Below, piece by piece: positions 17,309-26,805 of a stretch of 64,000 bases of DNA (its first letter is position 1; each line of letters begins with the position of its first letter). Source of the stretch: Myxococcales bacterium (GTDB lineage: Bacteria; Myxococcota; Polyangia; HGW-17; SLPX01); assembly GCA_007131745.1 (NCBI GenBank), contig SLPX01000204.1, positions 25,994-89,993 on the forward strand, in the 5' to 3' direction. The notes under the pieces are model-generated. The model saw only the letters and a list, made by a program, of their open reading frames with translations. It had not been told where the DNA came from and made no database searches. The position numbers and the translations under genes are program-made.

Positions 17309-17731
17309 ATGTCCGATCATATTGGTAGAATTCGTGTTCTTATTGCAAAACCGGGGCTTGATGGTCACGACAGGGGAGCAAAAGTCGTAGCAAGGGCGCT
17401 CAGTGACGCCGGGTTCGAGGTTATTTATACCGGGTTACACCAAACTCCGGACATGATTGCCGCGGCTGCATTGCAGGAAGCCGTCGACGTGGTGGGTCTC
17501 TCCATAATGTCTGGAGCGCACATGACGCTTTTTCCAGCGACCATGGAAGCGCTGAAAAAGAGGGGTGTAGAAGACGTGGTGGTCTTCGGAGGCGGAATTA
17601 TCCCTGAAGAAGACATAGTGGAACTCAAAAAACAAGGTGTAGCTGAATTGTTCACTCCCGGAACCTCCACAGAAGACATCGTTAAGTGGATAAATGAGAA
17701 CGTAAAGGACCGCGAGGAAAAGGGATCGTGA
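17309..17731 (+). CDS. B12-binding domain protein, small subunit of a methylmalonyl-CoA-type mutase
   Basis: A 140-residue protein that is essentially one cobalamin-binding domain, as in the C-terminal part of methylmalonyl-CoA mutase. The DxHxxG motif is D18-x-H20-xx-G23, followed by LSIMSGAH and VFGGGIIP segments that contact the cofactor. The ATG at 17309 has GGAGG 5 bases upstream, better than earlier in-frame starts at 17255 or 17297. It starts 13 bases after cobO and its stop overlaps the meaB start. The catalytic large subunit is not in this window, so it must be encoded elsewhere. Related isobutyryl- or ethylmalonyl-CoA mutases also use such small subunits. Confidence 0.9.
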   Translation: MSDHIGRIRVLIAKPGLDGHDRGAKVVARALSDAGFEVIYTGLHQTPDMIAAAALQEAVDVVGLSIMSGAHMTLFPATMEALKKRGVEDVVVFGGGIIPEEDIVELKKQGVAELFTPGTSTEDIVKWINENVKDREEKGS

Positions 17732-18699
17732 CGAAACCGGACTGTAACCGCATAGAAAAGAAATTCAGAGCCGTACTGGATGGAAACGACGCTGTTTCCG
17801 CCCGCCTGATCAGGGATCTTGAAGACGAAAAACCCGAAGCTATCGAAGTATTGAAGCGCCTTCACAACCACACGGGACGGGCGCATGTGGTGGGAATAAC
17901 CGGAAGCCCCGGCGCTGGGAAAAGCACGGTCGTCGACACCCTCATTACCAAATACCGCGGCGAAGGAAAGACGGTGGGGGTGGTAGCTATTGACCCGACG
18001 AGTCCGTTTTCGGGAGGAGCTATTTTGGGCGACAGGATCAGGATGCAAAAACACGCAACCGACACCGGTGTTTTCATCAGGTCGATGGCCACGCGGGGCC
18101 ACTTGGGGGGGTTGAGTCGAGCGGCAGTGGATGCTGTGGCCGTGCTTGACGCCATGGGGCGGGACGTTGTTATTGTTGAAACAGTGGGCGTGGGTCAGGG
18201 TGAAGTGGACATCGTGACATCGGCAGACACGATCATCGTGGTCGTTGTGCCGGGACTGGGAGATGAAATACAGGCGATCAAGGCCGGCATCCTTGAAATT
18301 GCCGATATCCTGGCCATAAACAAGGCGGACCGCAGCGGAGTAGAACGCACCGAGGCGGACCTGAACCTGATGCTCGACCTTTCCGCAAAAGTAGGCAAGC
18401 ACCGCGTTGCTATCGTGAAAACAGTGGCGACACATAACAAGGGAATACAAGACCTTGCATCCGCAGTGGAAGCACACCGCCGGCTGCTGGATGAGACCCA
18501 CGAGGGATTCAAGCGGGCTGTTCGAAGATCGGAAGTGCGGCTCGTTGAATTGCTGAAAGAGCGAATGATACGTGCGGCGGAAAAGAACCTTGAAGATTTT
18601 GGGGGATTGGAGTCATTCGCCGGGCGCATAGCCCGAAAGGAAACAGATCCATATTCCGCTGTCGAAGACATAGTTAAAAGACTCACGGGCGGGGTTTGA
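17728..18699 (+). CDS. meaB: MeaB/ArgK-family GTPase, chaperone of methylmalonyl-CoA mutase
   Basis: A 323-residue G3E-type GTPase. The P-loop GSPGAGKST is at residues 59-67; [20 protein letters not shown] and RGHLGGLS are hallmark MeaB stretches, and NKAD is the base-specificity motif. MeaB gates delivery of adenosylcobalamin to the mutase and protects it from inactivation. Translation starts at a GTG within a 4-base overlap (GTGA) with the B12-binding gene, so expression is coupled. The gene order acyl-CoA dehydrogenase, adenosyltransferase, B12 subunit, MeaB makes a coherent cofactor-handling operon. Confidence 0.95.
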   Translation: MTKPDCNRIEKKFRAVLDGNDAVSARLIRDLEDEKPEAIEVLKRLHNHTGRAHVVGITGSPGAGKSTVVDTLITKYRGEGKTVGVVAIDPTSPFSGGAILGDRIRMQKHATDTGVFIRSMATRGHLGGLSRAAVDAVAVLDAMGRDVVIVETVGVGQGEVDIVTSADTIIVVVVPGLGDEIQAIKAGILEIADILAINKADRSGVERTEADLNLMLDLSAKVGKHRVAIVKTVATHNKGIQDLASAVEAHRRLLDETHEGFKRAVRRSEVRLVELLKERMIRAAEKNLEDFGGLESFAGRIARKETDPYSAVEDIVKRLTGGV

Positions 18700-18724
18700 T
18701 TTTCGTCTGTTTGCGGCTCTAACA

Positions 18725-21700
18725 ATGCATTCTGCGCCACTCGAAAAGAGAAGGAAGTGTAGACGACCCTTTTTAGTTGACCATGTCACGTCTTCCCTGG
18801 GAGCAGTGGTCGCAGCATCGTCATTGGCGTGCCTTCTCCTGGCTTCGGTCGATCTGGTAGCGCTCCATGTTCATCCTTACCATGATGGACGACCCGCTCT
18901 TTTTGTTTTGCCCGCTCTTGCGCTTTTTGCAGGGGTGTTCCTGGGGGCAATCGTCTGGCTGACAGGGGCACTGGTTTACAGCGTTTCGGGAAAACAAGAT
19001 TTTCTGCTGTCTTCCGCTCTTGTATCCGCAATGGCAGCCTCACCTTGTTGTTTTCTCTTGGCCCGTGGTCTGTTTTCCGGTGCGGGAGTTTCAAGAATTA
19101 TTTCCCCGGCAATTTCAATCCCGGCGGCGACCCTTCTTTTGATTTTGATCTTCGGCTCGGCCGTTTTTCTGGGAGGGTGGCTTTACTTGCGAGCGCTCTA
19201 CGGCAAACTCGATCTCGTGTCATGGGTGCTGGCAATCATGGGTTTGTTCGGCTTCGTCGTTTCCCTTCACTGGATAAACGGCCACGTGTTTGTGAGGCTT
19301 TATCCCCAAATTCACAAGGCTCAGTCTTGGACTGCTTGGGGAGCGGGAACCTTTCTTTTTGGAATCCTGCTTGCTCCTGCATTCCGCGAAGGGCGCGGTA
19401 AACACATACTCAAAGCGGCTGGAGCGACGGTTGCCCTGGGTGGAGTCGTCGGCCTTTTCATAGCGCGTCCGGCCTGGATGAATCACGAAACCCGTTTTAT
19501 TCTTGTGGACGGAACAGTAACTGGAAGGGAAATAGTGGAAATCCTGACCCGACGAAAATTCCGCCCGGATCATTTCCACGTGAAAAAAACCAACGCAGAG
19601 GTTTGGAGACAGGAAATCGGGGGGCTGCCCCTTCGCCACGGGACCAGTGTTTTGCTGATAACCGTCGACGCTCTCAGGGCAGACATGATGGGAACGTACT
19701 CTCCGCAAAGTCGCCTCACGCCTAACCTTGACCGGTGGGCGGAAAAGTCGACGGTATTTGAACGGTCATATTGTCAGAGCCCGCACAGCAGTTACTCCAT
19801 TGCTGCGCTTCTGACCGGCGAACCGGTCCGGTCTCTGGCGGCACTCAAACACCCTATGCCTATGACTCTTGCAGACCTCATGAATGAGAAAGGTTATTCA
19901 ACGAGCGCATATTGTACTGACGGCGTTTTTTACACCGGCAGAGGAAGACTTGGGGTTTACAGACAGAACCGTTTCGGATTCAGAGACTTTGACCCCAACG
20001 GCTACGATGGAGGTAGACTTACCCGGTTGGCTAAAGAGGAATTGAAAAGACTCCAAGGGGCAGGCAATCCGTTTTTCCTCTGGGTTCACTATTTTGATTT
20101 GCATGAGCCTTATCGTCGGCACGAGGAGTTCGACTTTGGGCCGGCTCCCTTGGACCGTTACAAATCGGAGATAGCATACACCGAGCGATACATCGCCGAT
20201 TTAATCTCAAAAGCCGATTCATTGGAAAAGGAAGTCATTGTGGTCCTGACAGCGGACCACGGAGAGGAATTCGGTGAACACGGCGGATTCTATCACGGAA
20301 GCAGCTTGTATGACGAACAGGTTAGGGTGCCCCTGATCATCAATATACCGGGAGTTGATCCACGGATGGTACGTGCACCGGTAAGTCTGGTTGACCTGGC
20401 GCCCACCCTGCTCGATGTTTTGGGTGTCGACATTCCCCATAACTTGGAGGGAAGAAGCCTTGTTCCTTACATCGCAGGCAAAGATCCTCCTCCCCGCCCG
20501 GTATTCGCAGAGGTGTCCACCAAGAGAATGGTCCTGTTCGAGGGGGTAAAGCTCATCAAAGATACTTGGCGAAAAACGATGGAGCTTTACGACCTGGAAC
20601 AGGATCCGATGGAACGGCGTAATCTCGTTGAAAGCCGCCCTGAACAAGCCGCCAAACTGCAAAATATGCTCTACGAATACATGGCAAGACTCGCGGCTCG
20701 AAACAGAGGTCTTCCCGAGGCGCTGGCTGCAGCCCGCCTGGGAACCGATCGAGCAAGGGACGGTCTTTGCGCGCTGGTGGAAAACGAGTCGGCTGAACCG
20801 GACCACAGGTTGGAAGCAGTGCAGAGGTTGTCAAGGATGAAAGGCGGCTGTTCTTTTCCGGTGCTTTCTAAAATGATGCAAACCCGTCAGCCCGGACTCT
20901 GGGAGGAAGCGGCGATATCGATCGGTGAGCTGGAGCATCCGGAAGCCGTCGACGCTTTGAAAGACATTATGATTAAAGCGGATTCACCGGATTTGAGGCA
21001 CCGAGCAGCCATAGCTGCAGGACGGCTTAAAATGAAGGCAGCGGCGCCCTTTTTGCTTGAAGCACTCTTTTCTTCGAATGGACGTACCAGGTATCGATCC
21101 GCGCATTATCTCGGCCAGGTAGGTGGAGATGAAGCGGTCCGGCCCTTGATGCATGCTGCTGGCAGCGTTGATAACGTAGGTCACTTGATAGCCGTATCTT
21201 TAGGCCGGATAGGGTACCGAATCGAAGGAAACACCTCAGAAGAAATCCTGGATTTTCTTTCGGATTGGGCCGCTAGAGAAAAAAGCAACCATGTTCTTGC
21301 CTCAATCATGAAGGGAATCGGCTACCTGGGAAAAAAGCGCTCTGCGAAAACGCTTATGCATTTCTTGGAAGACGAAAACATACAAGAAGCCCGCGAAGCT
21401 CTCGTGAGAACCCGAGCTTGGGGGCCGGAATACGGTTTTTGGGGAACCGACTTTCCGCCCGGCGATGAGCTGTCTATAGCCGGAGCGAAAAGAAAAGATT
21501 TCGATCCCGGCGCTCGTATAATCCCCGAAGCAGTAGTGCTTTCGGAAAAATTGAAATGTGGAAAGAATAGAACATGGAAAGCGTTCTCGTTTCTTAATAG
21601 GAGTTCCTGCCTCTTATCGCCCCGGTTCAGGGTCAGGTTCTTTTATGATCCGGCCGAACGGAACACAGATCCCAAACACCTTCTTTTTACCATCCGCCCC

Positions 21701-21901
21701 AAGAAGGATCGGAATAAGAGTCCGATGTTTTTGAATCTTCAAATCAACACGCGGCGACTTGAAAGAAAACCTCTGCAAAACGGCTGGCAGGAACTTAGAT
21801 GGACGTTGGAAGATGGGTCTCTACAACCTGGGTGGAATACGGTAAAAGCTGAATCTCAAGGAACACTCGCTCTGGAGGCGGATCATTTGATTGCCTGGTA
21901 A
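18725..21901 (+). CDS. Membrane-anchored sulfatase-like hydrolase with HEAT repeats
   Basis: A 1058-residue protein. About 270 N-terminal residues hold roughly seven membrane segments. A sulfatase/alkaline-phosphatase-superfamily domain follows (about 300-640), with the metal motif LLITVDALRAD and a later TADHGEEFGEHGG. HEAT-type repeats come next (about 680-900), then a C-terminal beta-rich segment. The formylglycine signature (C/S-x-P-x-R) is absent; the equivalent region reads CQSPHSSYS before LLTG, as in Ser/Thr-nucleophile members such as phosphoglycerol or phosphoethanolamine transferases. It may act on envelope lipids or glycans outside the membrane. The ATG at 18725 has only a weak ribosome binding site. 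It follows meaB by 25 bases but is probably unrelated in function. Confidence 0.85.
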   Translation: MHSAPLEKRRKCRRPFLVDHVTSSLGAVVAASSLACLLLASVDLVALHVHPYHDGRPALFVLPALALFAGVFLGAIVWLTGALVYSVSGKQDFLLSSALVSAMAASPCCFLLARGLFSGAGVSRIISPAISIPAATLLLILIFGSAVFLGGWLYLRALYGKLDLVSWVLAIMGLFGFVVSLHWINGHVFVRLYPQIHKAQSWTAWGAGTFLFGILLAPAFREGRGKHILKAAGATVALGGVVGLFIARPAWMNHETRFILVDGTVTGREIVEILTRRKFRPDHFHVKKTNAEVWRQEIGGLPLRHGTSVLLITVDALRADMMGTYSPQSRLTPNLDRWAEKSTVFERSYCQSPHSSYSIAALLTGEPVRSLAALKHPMPMTLADLMNEKGYSTSAYCTDGVFYTGRGRLGVYRQNRFGFRDFDPNGYDGGRLTRLAKEELKRLQGAGNPFFLWVHYFDLHEPYRRHEEFDFGPAPLDRYKSEIAYTERYIADLISKADSLEKEVIVVLTADHGEEFGEHGGFYHGSSLYDEQVRVPLIINIPGVDPRMVRAPVSLVDLAPTLLDVLGVDIPHNLEGRSLVPYIAGKDPPPRPVFAEVSTKRMVLFEGVKLIKDTWRKTMELYDLEQDPMERRNLVESRPEQAAKLQNMLYEYMARLAARNRGLPEALAAARLGTDRARDGLCALVENESAEPDHRLEAVQRLSRMKGGCSFPVLSKMMQTRQPGLWEEAAISIGELEHPEAVDALKDIMIKADSPDLRHRAAIAAGRLKMKAAAPFLLEALFSSNGRTRYRSAHYLGQVGGDEAVRPLMHAAGSVDNVGHLIAVSLGRIGYRIEGNTSEEILDFLSDWAAREKSNHVLASIMKGIGYLGKKRSAKTLMHFLEDENIQEAREALVRTRAWGPEYGFWGTDFPPGDELSIAGAKRKDFDPGARIIPEAVVLSEKLKCGKNRTWKAFSFLNRSSCLLSPRFRVRFFYDPAERNTDPKHLLFTIRPKKDRNKSPMFLNLQINTRRLERKPLQNGWQELRWTLEDGSLQPGWNTVKAESQGTLALEADHLIAW

Positions 21902-21936
21902 ATTCCAAGAGAGGACGTATGACCCGATGGGTCGGA

Positions 21937-22353
21937 TTATTTCGTCTTCGCCCAGTGCTCTTCTCGGAAGTGAATTTTATCGGTAACGTTGAACAATCCA
22001 AAATTCACGACCAGCGTCCATTCCGCCAAGATACGAATGGATGTTTCCTCTTTGCGCACCGATATAATTACTTCTTCAGCGGGAAGATTCAGAATTTCGG
22101 GAAGTTTTTTTCTTAGCGTGTTTTCAATGGCGGCTTCTATTTCCAGCCATGAACGGCTTTCGTTGCGGCGCTGATAGGTCTGTGAAGCTACCTTGCGTAT
22201 TTCTGCAACGGCTCGGCGTCCCCTTTGGTATGTGCTCAGGTACTTATATCCCGCGTAAACACCTACTGCAGAGAAAAGTACAACAAAAATCACTATGGGC
22301 TTTGTCCACCCGGCCTGTCTTGAGGGCCTGTTCACTATTGGCTCTCGTTTCAT
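21937..22353 (-). CDS. Hypothetical single-pass membrane protein
   Basis: About 138 residues from the ATG at 22353 (a GTG at 22380 is also possible; neither has a strong ribosome binding site). A basic N-terminus precedes one transmembrane segment (about residues 20-42). A basic helical stretch follows, then a soluble domain with an IEAAIENTLRKKL helix and beta strands ending in HFREEHWAKTK. I do not recognise a family. It is convergent with the sulfatase-like gene, whose stop is 35 bases away, and divergent from pncB. Confidence 0.6.
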   Translation of the reverse strand: MKREPIVNRPSRQAGWTKPIVIFVVLFSAVGVYAGYKYLSTYQRGRRAVAEIRKVASQTYQRRNESRSWLEIEAAIENTLRKKLPEILNLPAEEVIISVRKEETSIRILAEWTLVVNFGLFNVTDKIHFREEHWAKTK

Positions 22354-22478
22354 GCACACTTGTTGTATGTGACACCGCAAAGAATTTCTTTTACAAAGAA
22401 TATTATTGCTTGTTTACAAGGCAAGTCAAGGTCGGTTGAAAAACGAGTTGAAAAGACGATCAGGCTATACCTACCCGT

Positions 22479-22507
22479 TTGACAACAGTTTCGTGCCTTC
22501 ATAGCAT
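22479..22507 (+). promoter_or_regulatory. Sigma70-type promoter for pncB
   Basis: A perfect TTGACA (22479-22484), a 17-base spacer, and TAGCAT (22502-22507, 4 of 6). Transcription would start near 22514, about 50 bases before the pncB ATG. Confidence 0.5.
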
Positions 22508-22566
22508 AGGATACTTTCAGTTTTCAACGAAGTCGCCCGGTACGAGAGAAGAAAAAAGTAAATTAA

Positions 22567-23991
22567 ATGAAAAAACCCCCTGTAAAAAATCACCAAACAA
22601 AAATTTCTCCAGACGTTGTATCAAACACGACGCAATCAACCAGGCTGAAAGCACCGGGGCTTCAAGTGTCGGGTTTGGACACCGATCTTTATCAACTTAC
22701 CATGCTGGCAGCGTACCTCAAGTCCGGCAAGGCGGAAAAGAAAGCTTCGTTCGAGCTTTTCGTGAGGAACCTGCCGGCCGATTGGGGCTATCTTACCGCA
22801 TGCGGAATTGAAGGAGCGCTGGATTTTCTTGAACAGGTTTGTTTTGATGAACAACAGGTGGAATGGCTTTCGAGCCTGGACGTGTTTGCCGGGGTGGACC
22901 CACATGTTTTCGATTATTTAAAAAACTATCGTTTCAGGGGTGATGTATGGGCGATGGAAGAGGGAACCCCTGTTTTTGCAGAACAACCCATTTTGAGGAT
23001 AACCTCGGGCATAGGGGACGCCCAGATTGTGGAAACAGCGCTGTTGTCCAGGATCAACTATGAAACACTTGTAGCAACAAAGGCCTCCAGAGTAGTTCAT
23101 GCAGCTGCCGGGAGGCCGGTGGCGGACTTTGGAAGCCGCCGGGCTCACGGACCACAGGCGGCTTTTCTGGCGGCGCGAGCGGGTTTCGTTGGTGGTTGCA
23201 GTGCCACTTCGAATCTTTCGGCCGGATATAGACTTGGAATACCCGTGACGGGAACGTCCGCGCACGCTTTTATTATGGCATTTGAAAAAGAAAAAAGCGC
23301 GTTCAAGGCTTTTGTGGAAACCTATCCTCACGGTACTGCGCTCGTGATAGATACATACGATCCTCTCTTGGGTGCCAGGCGCGCAGCTGATTTCGGTAAA
23401 AGTGTAAACGCTGTTCGAATAGACGGTGGGGATCTTGTGTCTTTGAGCAGGAAAGTTCGCACTCTCTTGGACTCCCTTGATTGTTCTGATATCAGGATTT
23501 TTCTTTCCGGGGATCTGGATGAATACCGGATCGCGGAGATCGTTACAGCATCCGCTCCGGCGGACGCTTTCGGGGTGGGAACGAAATTGGTTACGTCCTG
23601 GGATCATCCCGCGCTTGGGGGCATATACAAGCTGGTGGAAATCGATGATCGGCCGGTGATGAAGAGAGGCGGTGAAAAAGCGACGTGGCCGGGAAGTAAA
23701 CAAGTTTTCCGCGAGGTGAACGAAGAAGGAACATTTGTCTCCGATACCGTAGGACTTGCCTCTGAAGTAGATCTACCCGGAATGCCTTTGCTGCAAAAGG
23801 TCATGGAAGACGGCCGGAGAATCCGGCCCGCCCGCGATGTAAACGATGCAAGGAGAAAGTGGCTTCAAAACAAAGAGAAGCTCTCTCCGGATGTCTTGCA
23901 GCTAAAAGCTCCCTCCCGGTATGATGTGCGCTGGTCTGCAATGATCAAGAAAATCAGACGAAACCTGGAAAAAAGACGGGTAGAACACTGA
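22567..23991 (+). CDS. pncB: Nicotinate phosphoribosyltransferase
   Basis: A 474-residue protein matching nicotinate phosphoribosyltransferase across its length. DTDLYQLTM near the N-terminus is the family opening motif. The autophosphorylated His lies in GTSAHAFI (H233), and the DFGSRRAHG and RIDGGDL segments line the phosphoribose site. It makes nicotinate mononucleotide from nicotinate and PRPP with ATP, in NAD salvage. About 30 extra N-terminal residues precede the family start. The ATG at 22567 has only a weak purine-rich stretch upstream. It is transcribed alone from its own promoter, convergent with rtcB. Confidence 0.95.
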   Translation: MKKPPVKNHQTKISPDVVSNTTQSTRLKAPGLQVSGLDTDLYQLTMLAAYLKSGKAEKKASFELFVRNLPADWGYLTACGIEGALDFLEQVCFDEQQVEWLSSLDVFAGVDPHVFDYLKNYRFRGDVWAMEEGTPVFAEQPILRITSGIGDAQIVETALLSRINYETLVATKASRVVHAAAGRPVADFGSRRAHGPQAAFLAARAGFVGGCSATSNLSAGYRLGIPVTGTSAHAFIMAFEKEKSAFKAFVETYPHGTALVIDTYDPLLGARRAADFGKSVNAVRIDGGDLVSLSRKVRTLLDSLDCSDIRIFLSGDLDEYRIAEIVTASAPADAFGVGTKLVTSWDHPALGGIYKLVEIDDRPVMKRGGEKATWPGSKQVFREVNEEGTFVSDTVGLASEVDLPGMPLLQKVMEDGRRIRPARDVNDARRKWLQNKEKLSPDVLQLKAPSRYDVRWSAMIKKIRRNLEKRRVEH

Positions 23992-24015
23992 GCCGCTGCA
24001 ACGAAAAAAGATTTC

Positions 24016-25452
24016 TTATCCTTTGATGACTGCCAGGGGAACTAATTTTGCGACAACTTTTGCTATGCCAAGATTTTCCACCACGTCGATGACCGCATCG
24101 ACGTTTTTGTAAGCTTCCGGCATTTCTTCAGCCAGGGTACGCTTGCCGGCTGCCTGTACTGTGATTCCCTTGTCTGAGAGTTCCTTGAAAAGTGACCGTC
24201 CCCCTGCTCTCCTCAATGCTTGCTTGCGGCTGAGCATTCGCCCTGCTCCGTGGCAACAAGAAGAAAAAGTTGTCTTCGCAGCCTGCTCAAGTCCTGCAAG
24301 AACGTACGAACAGGTACCCAGATCCCCGGGCACAAGAACCGGTTGTCCGGCACAACTGTATGGCCCCGGCAGTTCTTCATGGAATGCGTGCAACGCTCGC
24401 ACCGCGCCTTTGCGATGGACGCACAGTTTCACCGGTTGACCTTCCACTACATGCTTTTCGTATTTTGCAATGTTGTGACAAACATCATAGACCAGTCGGT
24501 AATCAAGGTCTCGCGGTGACAAGCGAAGAGCTTTTTGCATTATCTCTCCGATTTCGTGGCCCATGATCTGCCGATTTGCAAAAGCAAAGTTCGCCGCCGC
24601 ACCCATTGCATCGAGGTATTTTTTTCCTTCCGGCGAATCCAGTGGAGCGCAGCAAAGCTGGCGATCCGGAAGTTCGATGGAATACTTCTGCACAGCGCGG
24701 TACATAACCCTGATGTAGTCGTCGCACACCTGGTGGCCCAACCCTCTGGATCCGCTGTGCAACAAAACGGTCAACATGCCCTCGAAAATGCCGAATGCGC
24801 CCGCTGCCGCAACGTCTCGAATCTCGGACACTTTTCCCAATTCAATAAAATGGTTTCCTGAACCCAGAGTGCCCAATTGTCCCATGCCCCTCTCTATTGC
24901 ACGGGGTGAAACAGCGTCGATGTCCGCGTCTAATACGCCCCTGTTTTCAATGTAGTCGAGATCCCCCCTTTCGCCGAACCCTTCTTTTATCGCCCACGCT
25001 GCACCTTCCGCCATGGCTCCGCTGAGGCTCTGTTTTTTACACCCGATATCTTTTCTGCGGCTTCCGACTCCCGCTGGAATTTCCTTGAAAAGACATGAAA
25101 GCAAATCTTCCAGGTTTTTACGAATATCTTCCGCCCGGATCCCGGTTGTATAAAGTCTTACGCCGCAATTTATGTCATAACCTACTCCACCCGGAGAAAT
25201 CACCCCTCCTTTCCGAGGGTCGAACGCTGCGACTCCGCCGATGGGAAACCCATAACCCCAGTGAACATCCGGCATGGCCATTGACGGGCCGGTTATACCG
25301 GGTAAACAGGCGACATTGGCTACTTGTTGCGTTGCTCCATCCCCAGCGTCAAGCAAATCCCGGGTCGCAAAAATCATTCCGTCGGTGCGCATTGGTCCCT
25401 CACGGGGAATCCGGACCCTGTAAGGATCGATTCTTTGCGTCTTTAACTGCAT
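24016..25452 (-). CDS. rtcB: RNA-splicing ligase RtcB
   Basis: A 478-residue protein of full RtcB length. The metal-binding motifs PDVHWGYGFPIGG (residues 61-73) and GYDINCGVR (C96) are intact. The His that becomes guanylated is H401 in the CCHGAGR motif. RtcB joins 2',3'-cyclic phosphate and 5'-OH RNA ends with GTP, repairing or maturing cleaved RNA such as tRNA. The activating partner archease is not visible here. The gene starts 27 bases downstream of the FHA-GGDEF gene on the same strand, suggesting co-transcription. The ATG at 25452 has only a weak ribosome binding site. Confidence 0.96.
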   Translation of the reverse strand: MQLKTQRIDPYRVRIPREGPMRTDGMIFATRDLLDAGDGATQQVANVACLPGITGPSMAMPDVHWGYGFPIGGVAAFDPRKGGVISPGGVGYDINCGVRLYTTGIRAEDIRKNLEDLLSCLFKEIPAGVGSRRKDIGCKKQSLSGAMAEGAAWAIKEGFGERGDLDYIENRGVLDADIDAVSPRAIERGMGQLGTLGSGNHFIELGKVSEIRDVAAAGAFGIFEGMLTVLLHSGSRGLGHQVCDDYIRVMYRAVQKYSIELPDRQLCCAPLDSPEGKKYLDAMGAAANFAFANRQIMGHEIGEIMQKALRLSPRDLDYRLVYDVCHNIAKYEKHVVEGQPVKLCVHRKGAVRALHAFHEELPGPYSCAGQPVLVPGDLGTCSYVLAGLEQAAKTTFSSCCHGAGRMLSRKQALRRAGGRSLFKELSDKGITVQAAGKRTLAEEMPEAYKNVDAVIDVVENLGIAKVVAKLVPLAVIKG

Positions 25453-25479
25453 TGTCGTCTTATTTCTTGTGAAACGAAC

Positions 25480-26400
25480 TCAAATCCTTGAGTTGAAACC
25501 GAAAATAACAACTCGGTTCCGCCCGCTCTCTTTGGCTTCGTAGAGACCTTTGTCCGCTGCGGAAATGAGTTCGGTCGGGGTTTTGATGGATTCATCGGGC
25601 AATCCCGCTACTCCAACGCTCATGGTAACGACCAGGGGTTGGCCATGCCAGATGAACGGCTTGTCGGCCAACAAACAGCGCAGACGTTCTCCTACGATTG
25701 CTCCGTGAGAGAGGGAAATTCCCCTGCAAATCAACGCGAATTCTTCGCCCCCGTATCTTGCAAACACATCCTCGGTTCGAATGGACTCTTTGACCCTTTT
25801 GGTCATCTCTTTCAAAACGTAGTCTCCGGCCAAATGTCCGTAGGTATCATTGAACTTCTTGAAATGATCGATATCCATGATCAAAAGTGTCAAATCCGAA
25901 TTGTGTCTCTTGGAATATGCGTACTCCGAATCCAACCGATCATGGAAATACTTGCGGTTATATGCCTTAGTCAATCCGTCGCAAAGCGCAGCTTCGAGCA
26001 TCTGTCGCTGGAAAGTTTCATCCAGGTCATCCGTGTAGGTAAATTTCAAGATAGTGGTCGAACCCATCTGTATCTTGTCGCCGTCCTGCAAAAGGTGGGT
26101 TCTTATCGGTATACCGTTGATGAAAGTACCGTTCGCTGACTTCAGATCCTCAATCATCACATCGCCCGTGCCCAGCAAACGCACCATGCAGTGCTTCCTG
26201 CTGATACCCTCTTCCGTAATGCGAACGTTGGCGTCGCGTCCGCGCCCCAAAACCAGCTCATCCTTATCGAGCTTGTACATTTCACCTACATTAGACCCAG
26301 CCAGCACAATGAAATATGCCCTGTTCCTCGCTCGTTCCGTTTGTTGTGTGTTGGGCAGACTGATGATCGAAGTCGCCTGATCTTCTTCGAAATCACTCAC
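25480..26400 (-). CDS. FHA-GGDEF diguanylate cyclase
   Basis: A 306-residue protein. An FHA domain (about residues 30-120, with LGRGRDANVRI, ISRKHC and NGTFING motifs) should read phospho-threonine. A GGDEF domain (about 135-305) carries an active-type GGEEF signature in RYGGEEFALI. The inhibitory I-site RxxD is present as RTED, five residues upstream. It therefore probably makes cyclic di-GMP under control of a Ser/Thr kinase and has product feedback. The start is a GTG at 26400 with an AGGAGA site upstream. Cyclic di-GMP effectors (PilZ) and Ser/Thr kinases are encoded elsewhere in this window. It is probably co-transcribed with rtcB. Confidence 0.93.
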   Translation of the reverse strand: MSDFEEDQATSIISLPNTQQTERARNRAYFIVLAGSNVGEMYKLDKDELVLGRGRDANVRITEEGISRKHCMVRLLGTGDVMIEDLKSANGTFINGIPIRTHLLQDGDKIQMGSTTILKFTYTDDLDETFQRQMLEAALCDGLTKAYNRKYFHDRLDSEYAYSKRHNSDLTLLIMDIDHFKKFNDTYGHLAGDYVLKEMTKRVKESIRTEDVFARYGGEEFALICRGISLSHGAIVGERLRCLLADKPFIWHGQPLVVTMSVGVAGLPDESIKTPTELISAADKGLYEAKESGRNRVVIFGFNSRI

Positions 26401-26601
26401 TGTTGACTTTCTCCTGCTTGTCCTGTTGTACTGTTTGGCCGAGTTTCTTCTTCGCTTTTACTTTTTCAAAGGTTAAATAGTATACCCAAGAAAACCTGAA
26501 CCTTTTATGCCCCAAAGTAGGGTTATCTTCAATATCGACTATAACCGACCCATAACTTGCCGATTTACACCTCATATCCGCTTAAAATCAAGAAATTTAC
26601 C

Positions 26602-26736
26602 ATGAAAAAGCCGGGTTTTCACGAGACAAAAAAGAAAGAGATCAAAAAACTTAATGATTCTCGGTATGAAAAAATCGCCGCATGCCGGCTGGATCCGGAA
26701 GGATCCGGAAGAAAGGAATACGTTTCTTTGGAATGA
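26602..26736 (+). CDS. Possible small basic protein (44 residues)
   Basis: A short frame starting MKKPGFHETKKKEIKKLNDS, Lys-rich and probably helical, ending in a KEYVSLE tail. Upstream there is only a weak AAGAAA stretch. It lies alone between divergent genes. It could be a real small protein or chance; no family is recognised. Confidence 0.2.
   Translation: MKKPGFHETKKKEIKKLNDSRYEKIAACRLDPEGSGRKEYVSLE
26691..26710. repeat. Tandem 10-base repeat
   Basis: GGATCCGGAA occurs twice in immediate tandem at 26691-26700 and 26701-26710, inside the gap between the FHA-GGDEF and GtrA genes. Confidence 0.7.
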
Positions 26737-26805
26737 TGCTGGACAACGGTCCACTGTTGTTCTATCTCTGGCTGACCCCAAGCACTAAATGACACGAAAA
26801 TTGAA

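Larger units (their letters stand above)
26401..26805. other. Intergenic region between the FHA-GGDEF and GtrA genes
   Basis: This 405-base stretch separates divergent genes. It holds a weak 44-codon frame (listed separately), a minus-strand frame at 26393-26575 that lacks a good ribosome binding site, and a tandem 10-base repeat. I see no tRNA-like structure or clear promoter. Confidence 0.5.

Noticed and set aside
17425..18501. Minus-strand frame of 358 codons across the B12-binding and meaB genes
   Set aside because: Antisense to two clear genes, with a product that has no recognisable domain and a His/Cys-rich composition typical of a mirror frame.
26393..26575. 60-codon minus-strand frame before the FHA-GGDEF gene
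   Set aside because: No good ribosome binding site and no family; it overlaps the GTG start region of the next gene. It could be real but I cannot support it.
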